A stretch of 64,000 nucleotides of DNA, from NCBI RefSeq assembly GCF_014205135.1, contig NZ_JACHMY010000001.1:2914001-2978000 (forward strand), in the 5' to 3' direction. The translations under genes and the position numbers were made by a program. The notes below the pieces were generated by a model. The model ran no database searches and was not told the DNA's origin. It worked only from the letters and a program-made list of their open reading frames with translations. Positions 34,140 to 41,505 of this stretch are shown piece after piece. How positions within the stretch are numbered: the first letter of the stretch is position 1; the number at the start of each line of letters is the position of its first letter. The stretch comes from Kribbella italica. GTDB lineage: Bacteria > Actinomycetota > Actinomycetes > Propionibacteriales > Kribbellaceae.

Positions 34140-35416
34140 TGCGCGACCCCGGTGGCGTCGCGGCCGATCAGGGTCGGGTCCAGGAAGACCTGGTCGAGCG
34201 AGATCTGCGCCCCGCCCCGGACCGCCGCGGTGAACCCGAGCTCGGACTGCACCACGCGGCAGCCGCCACCGTCGGGAGCGATCACGCGGTCGCGGATCGC
34301 GCTCTCCAGCGGTTCCTTCAGCCAGGGGCCGAGGACGGCGAAGTACCCGCCCAGCACCAGGACGTCCGGGTTCAGGATGTTCACCAGGATCGCGCCGCCG
34401 ATGCCCAGCCAGGTCCCGACGTCGGCGAGAGCGCGCAGCGTCCGCGCTCCCCCGGCCTCGGCCCGGCGGGTGATCTCCGCCAGCCGCTGCTCGACGTCGA
34501 GCGACGGGTCCCGGACGGGGTCGTCGGCGTCGGTCGCCTTGTTGAGCAGGGCGGTCAGCCCGACGACGGTCTCCCAGCATCCGGTCCGGCCGCAGCCGCA
34601 GATCCCACCGGCCGGCGCGACCGGCATGTGCCCGACCTCGCCGCTGAACCCGCGGCCGCCGCGCAGCAGGTGCCCGCCGGCGACCATGCCGCCACCGACA
34701 CCGATCGCGCCGGTCAGCAGGACGATGTCCTCGACGTTGCTTCCGGACTCCTTGCGCAGTTCCGAGTACGCCGCCAGCGCGGCGAGGTTCGCCTCGTTGT
34801 CCACGCGCACGGCGTACGCCGGTCCGCCGAGCCGTTCGCGCATCTCGTCGACGATCTGCAGCTCGCCCCAGCCCAGGTTCGGCGCGAGCTTCAGCGAACC
34901 GGTCGTACCCTGCACCAGACCCGGCGCCGCCAGCGTCACGCCGGCGGTCTGGCCGCCTCGGGCGGTGACAGCGGTCACGGCGTGCTGGACGAGCTCGGCG
35001 AGGTGGTCGAGCGTCGTACCGGGTGCGAGGTGGGCCACGTCGAGCGGGACGCGGCGTTCGATCACGGTGTCGCCGCTGAGGTCGAGCGCGGTGACGGCGA
35101 GGTAGTCGACGTTGATCTCGGCGCCGACCCCGCAGACCGCGCTGCCGTCGAGCTCGACCAGTTGCCCGGGGCGACCGAGCGCGCCGCGCTCGGACTCGGC
35201 CCGGCCGTCCCGGAGCAGACCGCGCTCGACGAGCTCGGCGACCAGGCTGGAGACGGTGGCCTTGTTCAGGCCGGTGTCCGCGGCGATCCGGGCCCGCGAC
35301 TTGGGGCCGTCGGAGCGCACGTGCCGGAGAACGACGGAGAGGTTGTTGCGGCGCAGCGAAACGTGGTCGGCGGCAACCACACCACCGCCCGGCCGACTGC
35401 CGTCGGTCAGCGTCAC
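34136..35416 (-). CDS. ROK family transcriptional regulator (XylR-like)
   Basis: A 426-aa ROK repressor. The N-terminal winged helix (about 25-85) includes RARIADTGLNKATVSSLV in slightly longer form and LGRPGQLVELDG. The ROK part has ILLTGAIGVGGG-like strand (DIVLLTGAIGVGGGMVAGG), EVGHMPVAPAGGICGCGRTG with the Zn-binding Cys set, and GIGGAILVNILNPDVLVLGG. It probably binds the sugar taken up by the transporter and controls the cluster it heads. The start GTG at 35416 is preceded by GGGGTGGGG. An imperfect palindrome and a CRP-like box lie upstream. Confidence 0.92.
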   Translation of the reverse strand: MTLTDGSRPGGGVVAADHVSLRRNNLSVVLRHVRSDGPKSRARIAADTGLNKATVSSLVAELVERGLLRDGRAESERGALGRPGQLVELDGSAVCGVGAEINVDYLAVTALDLSGDTVIERRVPLDVAHLAPGTTLDHLAELVQHAVTAVTARGGQTAGVTLAAPGLVQGTTGSLKLAPNLGWGELQIVDEMRERLGGPAYAVRVDNEANLAALAAYSELRKESGSNVEDIVLLTGAIGVGGGMVAGGHLLRGGRGFSGEVGHMPVAPAGGICGCGRTGCWETVVGLTALLNKATDADDPVRDPSLDVEQRLAEITRRAEAGGARTLRALADVGTWLGIGGAILVNILNPDVLVLGGYFAVLGPWLKEPLESAIRDRVIAPDGGGCRVVQSELGFTAAVRGGAQISLDQVFLDPTLIGRDATGVAQ

Positions 35417-35460
35417 AGAACCCCACCCCTTCTCCCCCGACAGGAGAACGGCACCGGCGT

Positions 35461-35476
35461 TGTGACGCCGGTCACA
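35461..35476. promoter_or_regulatory. CRP-like binding site
   Basis: TGTGACGCCGGTCACA is an exact TGTGA-N6-TCACA match to the CRP/GlxR consensus, 45-60 bases upstream of the ROK start. It suggests cAMP-dependent control of the sugar cluster. The match could be chance in a GC-rich genome. Confidence 0.6.
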
Positions 35477-35477
35477 G

Positions 35478-35506
35478 ACTTTGTCTGTTGAGCCAACAAA
35501 CTAAGT
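35478..35506. promoter_or_regulatory. probable ROK/XylR operator
   Basis: ACTTTGTCTGTTG (35478-35490) and CAACAAACTAAGT (35494-35506) are inverted repeats matching at 11 of 13 positions around AGC. ROK regulators of xylose genes bind such AT-rich palindromes with TTTGTT-like cores. It directly adjoins the CRP-like box, between the ROK gene and the divergent GH71/99-like gene. Confidence 0.65.
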
Positions 35507-35630
35507 ACAGCGTCACGCCGCGTCAAGATGTCAGCTCCAAGAGATTTTGGTCTTGGTCTTTCATCTGATTGTTGATATTTTGCGGCCACTCTCCGCAGTC
35601 CTGTCCGCCCCAACCAGGAGCCTGCACACC

Positions 35631-37154
35631 ATGACTCTCACTCGACGCACCTTCCTGGTCGCCTCCGCGGCCACCGCAGCCACCGCCAGTTCCGTCGGCA
35701 GTGCGCTCTCCGCGTCCGCCAGCACCCTGGCCAGTCCGCCCGGCGACGTGGTCGGCAAGATCACCGTCGGCTACCAGGGCTGGTTCGCCTGCGCCGGCGA
35801 CGGCGCCCCGATCAACGGCTGGTGGCACTGGAGCAACAACTGGGGCCAGCCGCCCTCGCCGACCAACAACGCGCTCGGCAGCTGGCCCGACGTCCGCGAC
35901 TACACGGCGACGTACCAGACGGCGTACGCGAACCTCGGCAACGGCCAGCCCGCGAAGCTGTTCTCGTCGTACGACCAGCAGACGGTGAACACGCACTTCC
36001 AGTGGATGCAACAGAACGGCTGTGACACGGCCGCGCTGCAGCGGTTCAACCCGTTCGGTGGTGAGGGCCCGACCCGGGACGCGATGGCGGTGAAGGTGCG
36101 TCAGGCCGCCGAGCAGTACGGGCGGAAGTTCTACATCATGTACGACGCGACCGCGTGGCAGAACATGCAGCCGGAGATGAAGCAGGACTGGATCGACAAG
36201 ATGCGCGCGTACACGGCGTCCCCGGCGTACGCGAAGCAGAACGGCAAGCCGGTCGTCTGCATCTGGGGCTTCGGCTTCAACGAGGCGAACAAGGCGTGGC
36301 CGGCCTCGGTCTGCCTGGACGTCGTGAACTGGTTCAAGGGCCAGGGCTGCTACGTGATCGGTGGTGTGCCGACGCACTGGCGGCGTGGGGTCGAGGACTC
36401 GCGGGCCGGGTATCTGGACGTCTACCACGCGTTCGACATGCTGTCGCCGTGGATGGTCGGCCGGATCCAGGACGTGGCCGGCGCGGATCACTACTACAAC
36501 AACGTGAACCAGCAGGACCAGGCCGACTGCAACGCGTTCGGGATCGACTATCAGCCGTGCGTGATTCCTGGTGATCTGCAGTCGGGGCACCGGCGGCACG
36601 GCGACCTGATGTGGCGGCAGTTCTACAACCTGACGCGGGTCGGCGTACAGGGCCTGTACATCTCGATGTTCGACGAGTACAACGAGGGCAACCAGATCGC
36701 GAAGACTGCTGAGAGCTCGGCCTTTGTGCCTGGTGGGTCAGGGATTCGGGCGCTCGACGAGGACGGTACGGCGTGCTCTTCGGACTACTACCTGCGGCTG
36801 ACGAACGACGGCGGGCGGATGTTCAAGGGGCAGCTCGCATTGACGCCGAACCGGCCTACGCCGCCCGTGGTTTCCCCGGGTGCTGGTGGTGTGGTGTTCT
36901 TCGAGCACGTCGACTATCTGGGCGTTGCCGGGGCTGCACTTGCCAAGGGCAACTACACGCGGGCGCAGCTGCAGGCGGCGGGTGTCCACGACAACTGGGC
37001 GTCGTCGGTGCGGATCCCGTCCGGGTGGACGGTCACGGCGTACGCCGAGGACAACTTCGGCGGGCAGTCGTGGACGTGGTCGTCGAACACGCCCAACTTC
37101 ACGACGCTGTCACCGAACGCGAACGATCATCTGACGTCCTGCCGGATCTCGTAG
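35631..37154 (+). CDS. Tat-exported GH71/GH99-like enzyme with crystallin-type domain
   Basis: A 507-aa secreted protein. Twin-arginine signal LTRRTFLVASAA, cleavage near ASAST. The catalytic-like domain (about 40-390) starts VGKITVGYQGWFACAGDGAP, then HFQWMQQNGCDTAALQRF, FYIMYDATAWQNM, YHAFDMLSPWMVG and YISMFDEYNEGNQI, the pattern of GH71/99-like proteins often labelled xylosidase/arabinosidase. The C terminus (VVFFEHVDYLGVAGAALAKG, AYAEDNFGGQSWTW) is a beta/gamma-crystallin fold. It is divergent from the ROK gene over a shared control region, suggesting co-regulation. AGGAG precedes the ATG. The substrate is not proven. Confidence 0.82.
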   Translation: MTLTRRTFLVASAATAATASSVGSALSASASTLASPPGDVVGKITVGYQGWFACAGDGAPINGWWHWSNNWGQPPSPTNNALGSWPDVRDYTATYQTAYANLGNGQPAKLFSSYDQQTVNTHFQWMQQNGCDTAALQRFNPFGGEGPTRDAMAVKVRQAAEQYGRKFYIMYDATAWQNMQPEMKQDWIDKMRAYTASPAYAKQNGKPVVCIWGFGFNEANKAWPASVCLDVVNWFKGQGCYVIGGVPTHWRRGVEDSRAGYLDVYHAFDMLSPWMVGRIQDVAGADHYYNNVNQQDQADCNAFGIDYQPCVIPGDLQSGHRRHGDLMWRQFYNLTRVGVQGLYISMFDEYNEGNQIAKTAESSAFVPGGSGIRALDEDGTACSSDYYLRLTNDGGRMFKGQLALTPNRPTPPVVSPGAGGVVFFEHVDYLGVAGAALAKGNYTRAQLQAAGVHDNWASSVRIPSGWTVTAYAEDNFGGQSWTWSSNTPNFTTLSPNANDHLTSCRIS

Positions 37155-37168
37155 CTTCTGTTTGCGCC

Positions 37169-37205
37169 AGGCGAACCCGACCTTCACCGGAGGTCGGGTT
37201 CGCCT
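37169..37205. terminator. perfect 15-base hairpin terminator
   Basis: AGGCGAACCCGACCT (37169-37183) and AGGTCGGGTTCGCCT (37191-37205) form a perfect stem with a 7-base loop, exactly between convergent genes ending at 37154 and 37210. It serves both. Confidence 0.85.
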
Positions 37206-37209
37206 GTGG

Positions 37210-38172
37210 CTACAGGAGTTCGAGGCTGTCGGTGGCCAGCGTGATGACGGCTCCGTCGAGGTGCAGGCGGCAGGCGATGGCGTGGCCGGCGCAGGTGAAC
37301 AGCGCCGGACCGGCGACGTCGACGACCTTGTAGGCAACGGGTTGTGCGCAGCGATCGGTCGGCCCCTGCTGCTCGTGGTGGCAGCCGAGGACGTGACAGG
37401 TCGCGACCTCGCCGACGTTCATCAGCGTGAGGCCGTGGTCGGGGCAGACACCCCACGTCACTCCACAGACCTGGCCTTCGCTGGCCGCGAGCCGGACCAA
37501 GCTGCCGGCCGTCGACTGCAGCTCGCTCGCCACCGCCCGGAACGTCTCGACGGCGTTGTCGAGGTCCCGGCGGAGCTGGCGTGACGCGACCGTCTCGGGC
37601 ATGCCCTGGGTCGCGGCGAGCAGATCCTCGGACAGCGCTTTCGCGGCCAGCGCGATCTCGTCCACGCGGACCGGCGTACCGAATCCTGCCTGGCGTGGGG
37701 CGACGGTGACCGGGCGCCCGTTGGCCAGGGCGATCTGCTGCCAGCCGGGGGTCTCGGGAGGGCGCTCCCCCGTGTTCTCGGGCGGCTTCACGCCGGCCGT
37801 CTCTACCGTGCTCACTGCGGCGGTCTCACCTGTTCTCGCTGCGGCGGCCTGACCGGTCTTGGCTCCGGCGGTCTCGTCCGTCTTCTTGTTCTGGCCCGCG
37901 GCCGTCCGGTGCTCGGCCGTCGGCTGAGCGGCCGTCGGCTGAGCGGCGGTCGGCTGAGCGGCGGTCTCACCAGGACCGCCGTTCGGGCCGCTGCCGGGAT
38001 CGCCGAAGAAGCCGTTGCCCGGCGTACCGGGACCGTTCGGACGAGCCTGACTGCCGCCGACCATCACCTGCGCGCCCCACCCGGGTTCGTCCCGGTGGCC
38101 GGCGTCAGCCGTGCCGTTCGACCAGCGCGACCTCTCGGTGTCGCCGCGGTTCGCTCGTTTGGCTCTCGCCAT
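37210..38172 (-). CDS. unknown protein with AAQPT repeats and Cys/His-rich C terminus
   Basis: A 320-aa cytoplasmic protein with no recognised family. The first half is polar and low-complexity: Gly/Asn/Pro-rich, then AAQPT repeats from a 15-base tandem repeat at about 37914-37975, then repeated Thr/Ala blocks. Residues about 165-240 are helical (EIALAAKALSEDLLAATQG). The C-terminal 90 residues hold many Cys and His (GVTWGVCPDHGLTLMN, VATCHVLGCHHEQQ), possibly binding metal. The ATG at 38172 is preceded by AGGGGG. The disordered front and metal-like back suggest an adaptor; that is inference. Confidence 0.65.
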   Translation of the reverse strand: MARAKRANRGDTERSRWSNGTADAGHRDEPGWGAQVMVGGSQARPNGPGTPGNGFFGDPGSGPNGGPGETAAQPTAAQPTAAQPTAEHRTAAGQNKKTDETAGAKTGQAAAARTGETAAVSTVETAGVKPPENTGERPPETPGWQQIALANGRPVTVAPRQAGFGTPVRVDEIALAAKALSEDLLAATQGMPETVASRQLRRDLDNAVETFRAVASELQSTAGSLVRLAASEGQVCGVTWGVCPDHGLTLMNVGEVATCHVLGCHHEQQGPTDRCAQPVAYKVVDVAGPALFTCAGHAIACRLHLDGAVITLATDSLELL

Positions 38173-38497
38173 TCGCCGCCCCCTGATGACGTGTCTCCCC
38201 GGTGGCCGATGGTGCCATGCCCGCAGGGGGTGCGACCAGAGCAAATCACCGAGCGTCACACAGGGCTGAACAAGCCTTGCGCAGAGCAACGACCCCAGCC
38301 GGTGCAGCCCGCCGTGGCGCGACAGACACCTCGTCCACCGGGACAGATGCCCTTGGCGCTCACGCCCCAACCGCAGCCGCGGAATTCCCAACGCGCCCTT
38401 AACACTTGCCGTCAGCACGTGTCGGTAACTACACGCACCGAAACCGCTCCCCGGGCCACCGCTGTGAGTTACATCGAAAATTGATATGGTCTGTCGC
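38173..38497. other. 325-base divergent promoter region
   Basis: It separates the unknown Cys/His protein (-) from the MarR/epoxide hydrolase pair (+). TATGGT at 38485-38490, seven bases before GTG 38498, is a credible leaderless promoter for marR. GTCAGCACGTGTCGGTAAC near 38411-38429 is a weak palindrome that might bind the MarR protein. No gene is seen. Confidence 0.5.
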
Positions 38498-38929
38498 GTG
38501 CCGGAACCCGCGCCCGACCTGGACGACCTGACCACCGCGATCGAGGACTTCACCACGATCTTCATCCGGCTGCCGTCGGTCCGCCGGTTCAACTTCTCGA
38601 CGCTGTCGGTCCTGCACACGCTCGCGCGCCGGGGCCCGTTGCGGCTGACCGACCTGACCGCCACCGAGCAGCTCAAGCAGCCGGCCCTCACCAGCCTGGT
38701 CGCGAAGCTCGAACGCGACGGCCTGGTCTCGCGGGCCCCGGACCCTCGGGACGGACGCGCGGTCCTGCTCTCGCTCACCGACGCCGGGCAGGCGATCGTC
38801 GCCTCCCGCCGCGTCAGCCGCGTCGAGCGCCTGGCCGAGCTCGTGGACCAGCTGAACGACGAAGAACGCGCTCTCCTGAGCGACTCCGTCCGAGTCCTGA
38901 AACGCCTGACCGAGATCGCCACCCTGTGA
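38498..38929 (+). CDS. MarR family transcriptional regulator
   Basis: A 143-aa MarR regulator with HTH LRLTDLTATEQLKQPALTSL, wing DPRDGRAVLLSLTDAGQAIV, and C-terminal dimer helices VERLAELVDQLNDEERALLS. I chose GTG 38498 because TATGGT lies seven bases before it, so the ATG at 38486 lies within the promoter. The epoxide hydrolase follows after seven bases in the same operon and is the likely target. Confidence 0.85.
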   Translation: MPEPAPDLDDLTTAIEDFTTIFIRLPSVRRFNFSTLSVLHTLARRGPLRLTDLTATEQLKQPALTSLVAKLERDGLVSRAPDPRDGRAVLLSLTDAGQAIVASRRVSRVERLAELVDQLNDEERALLSDSVRVLKRLTEIATL

Positions 38930-38936
38930 GGACACG

Positions 38937-40154
38937 ATGACCTTCCCCTTCGACCAGACCCCGGTCCACGTCACCGACGAGGTGCTCGAGGATCTTCGGG
39001 CCCGGCTGCGCGCGACCAAGTGGCCGCTGGACGCCGGCAACGACGACGGGCACTACGGCGTACGGCGTACTGAGCTGCAGGAGCTGGTCGCGTACTGGGC
39101 CGACGGGTTCGACTGGAGAGCCTCGGAGAGCGCGATCAACAGCTACGAGAACTACCGGGTCGACGTCGGCGGCGTACCGGTGCACTTCCTGCGCAAGGCG
39201 GGCGTCGGGCCGCGGCCGGTCCCGCTGATCCTGAGTCACGGCTGGCCGTGGACGTTCTGGCACTGGTCGAAGGTGATCGACCGGCTCGCCGACCCCGCGG
39301 CGTACGGAGGTGATCCGGCCGACGCCTTCGACGTGATCGTGCCGTCGCTGCCCGGCTTCGGGTTCTCCACGCCGCTGGAGCGGCCGGACATGAACTACTG
39401 GAAGATCGCCGACGTGTGGCACGCGCTGATGACCGGCGTACTGGGCCACGACCGGTACGCCGCCGCGGGCAACGACGTGGGCGCGCTGGTGACCGGGCAG
39501 CTCGGGCACAAGTACGCCGACGAGCTGTACGGGATCCACATCGGGTCGGCGCTGAAGCTGTCGTTCTTCACCGGCGACCGCGCGTGGGACATCACGGGCG
39601 GGCGGGCGATCCCTTCTGGTGCCCCGGAGGAGGTCCGGTCCCGAATCCTCGCGGTGGAACGACAGTTCGCCGTCCACCTGTCCGCGCACATGCTCGCGCC
39701 GTCGACGCTCGCGTACGGGCTGTCCGACTCCCCCGCCGGGTTGCTCGCGTGGTTGCTGGAGCGCTGGGACAAGTGGTCCGACGACGGAGGCGACGTGGAG
39801 AGCGTGTTCTCGAAGGACGAGCTGCTCACGCACGCGACCATCTTCTGGGCCGGCGACTCGATCGAGACCTCGATCCGCACGTACGCCAACAACAACCGCT
39901 ACCCGTGGACGCCGTCGCACGATCGCCGGCCGGTCGTGGAGACACCGACCGGGATCACCTTCGTCGACTACGAGAACCCGCCCGGCGTCCGGACGGGCGC
40001 GGAGCGCATCGCCAACTTCCTGGCGAGTGACCGCGCGGACTGGTACAACCACACGAACATCACCTGTCATCCGCGGGGCGGGCACTTCATCCCGTGGGAG
40101 ATCCCGGCGGAGTGGACGGACGACGTACGCCGAACCTTCCGCGACCTCCGCTGA
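38937..40154 (+). CDS. epoxide hydrolase (EHN plus alpha/beta hydrolase)
   Basis: A 405-aa protein of the microsomal-type epoxide hydrolase family. The N-terminal EHN domain (about 1-110) contains TPVHVTDEVLEDLRARLRA and DWRASESAINSYENYRVDVG. The catalytic domain has the oxyanion motif HGWPWTFWHW, the nucleophile Asp in AAGNDVGALV, and the His in RGGHFIPWE. It opens epoxides to diols; the substrate is unknown. AGGA lies close to the ATG. MarR and this gene form an operon, so induction by a hydrophobic compound is likely. It abuts the convergent hydrolase at 40155. Confidence 0.9.
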   Translation: MTFPFDQTPVHVTDEVLEDLRARLRATKWPLDAGNDDGHYGVRRTELQELVAYWADGFDWRASESAINSYENYRVDVGGVPVHFLRKAGVGPRPVPLILSHGWPWTFWHWSKVIDRLADPAAYGGDPADAFDVIVPSLPGFGFSTPLERPDMNYWKIADVWHALMTGVLGHDRYAAAGNDVGALVTGQLGHKYADELYGIHIGSALKLSFFTGDRAWDITGGRAIPSGAPEEVRSRILAVERQFAVHLSAHMLAPSTLAYGLSDSPAGLLAWLLERWDKWSDDGGDVESVFSKDELLTHATIFWAGDSIETSIRTYANNNRYPWTPSHDRRPVVETPTGITFVDYENPPGVRTGAERIANFLASDRADWYNHTNITCHPRGGHFIPWEIPAEWTDDVRRTFRDLR

Positions 40155-40961
40155 TCAGGTCAGGTGCTCGCGGAGAAACTCGACGGTCCGAGCGCGGGCC
40201 GCGAGGGCCGGGTGACCTGGGGTGTCGCGCACCTCGGCGGTGAGGACCTGATGGGCGGAGGACTTGAACCCGCCGGGGTTGCCCGGGCCGGAGTCGAGCT
40301 CGATCACCTCGAAGGCGTCGCCGAGGCTCGCGCGCAGGGTCGCGAAGCGTTCGGCCGGTACGGCCCGGTCCTTCGTGAAGCGCAGGCCGAGGACGCAGAG
40401 GCCGTCGGCCCGCGTGCGCTCGGCGATGCGCTCCAACTCCTGGCGCGAGAGCCCCGGATCGCGCCGCCGGGCCGGGCTGATCGGTCCGGGAGTCGCCGGC
40501 TGGCTCATCACGGGCGCCAGGACGACGTCGTCCACCGCCGTCGCCAGGGCGAACCCACCGGTAAAGCACATGCCGATCACGCCGACACCGCGTCCCGGCG
40601 TACGGGCTGCGAGGTCGGCGGCGACCGCGCGCAGGTACCGCGTGATCGGCCGCTCGGCGTCGACCGCGAACGCGCGGAACTCCTTCGACACACACAACCG
40701 CGCGAACACGCTCACGGCGTATCCGGCCGACTCCTCCCGCCCGGGCGTACCGAACGGCGACGGAACGACGACCGTGAACCCTTCGTCGACGAGATGCTGC
40801 GCGAGCCCAAGCACCTCCGGGGTGATCCCGGGGATCTCCGGAATCAGTACGACGCCGGGCCCGGAGCCCTTCTCGTAGCAGTCGTAGGTCAGCCCGCCGC
40901 CGGTGAACGGCGCCTTCCGCCACCCGGCCAGCTCGGACCTCGGTGCAGAACCATCAGCCAT
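40155..40961 (-). CDS. dienelactone hydrolase family protein
   Basis: A 268-aa alpha/beta hydrolase of the DLH family. The nucleophile elbow GVIGMCFTGGFALATAVD has Cys, as in dienelactone hydrolase; the Glu/oxyanion strand is VVLIPEIPGITPEVL; the catalytic His is near SSAHQVL. The ATG at 40961 follows GGGGAG. The substrate is unknown; lactones or small esters are typical. It is directly convergent with the epoxide hydrolase, with no base between the stops, so readthrough in either direction may matter. Confidence 0.87.
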   Translation of the reverse strand: MADGSAPRSELAGWRKAPFTGGGLTYDCYEKGSGPGVVLIPEIPGITPEVLGLAQHLVDEGFTVVVPSPFGTPGREESAGYAVSVFARLCVSKEFRAFAVDAERPITRYLRAVAADLAARTPGRGVGVIGMCFTGGFALATAVDDVVLAPVMSQPATPGPISPARRRDPGLSRQELERIAERTRADGLCVLGLRFTKDRAVPAERFATLRASLGDAFEVIELDSGPGNPGGFKSSAHQVLTAEVRDTPGHPALAARARTVEFLREHLT

Positions 40962-41013
40962 CGACGCACTCCCCAACAGGTGGACTCCCACCCTAGGGCC
41001 ACTGAGCGCCGTA

Positions 41014-41346
41014 CTACTCCTTGATCGCGCGGATCTCGACCATGCCGATCTCCGCGACCGGGTGCTTGGACGCGATCTCGATCGCCTCGTCGAGGTCGCG
41101 GCACTCGATCAGGTCGTACCCGCCCATCTGCTCCTTCGACTCCGCGAACGGCCCGTCGGTGGTCACCACGCGGCCCCGGCGCCGACTCACGCCGGTCCCC
41201 TCCGCCGGCGGCCGCAGCGCGTCGCCGTACAGCCGCACCCCGCGAGCCGACATCTCGGCCACCCACGCCTCGGTCGCGGCCACCATCTCCGCCGGCACCG
41301 GCCCGTCGAACTCGAGGTCCGGCCGGATCAACAGCATGTACTTCAT
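41014..41346 (-). CDS. YCII-related (DGPF) domain protein
   Basis: A 110-aa protein starting MKYMLLIRPDLEFDGPVPAE with VTTDGPFAESKEQMGGYDLI, the YCII/DGPF core. It is a distant paralogue of the gene at 1600-1989 and starts at 41346 after AGAGGG. It precedes the dienelactone hydrolase on the same strand by 52 bases, so co-transcription is possible. Function is unproven. Confidence 0.88.
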   Translation of the reverse strand: MKYMLLIRPDLEFDGPVPAEMVAATEAWVAEMSARGVRLYGDALRPPAEGTGVSRRRGRVVTTDGPFAESKEQMGGYDLIECRDLDEAIEIASKHPVAEIGMVEIRAIKE

Positions 41347-41505
41347 CGCCACCCTCTTCCCGGGACCGGCCCCCTCCGGGCGTCCCACCGGTAACGTCGG
41401 GACAACATTGCATCTATTGACATCCCAGCGGCCCCGAAACCGTCCCTCGGCTCTGACATACTCCGCCCCAGAATGTCACTCTGAGACCCTTGGGGGGGTC
41501 CCGCA

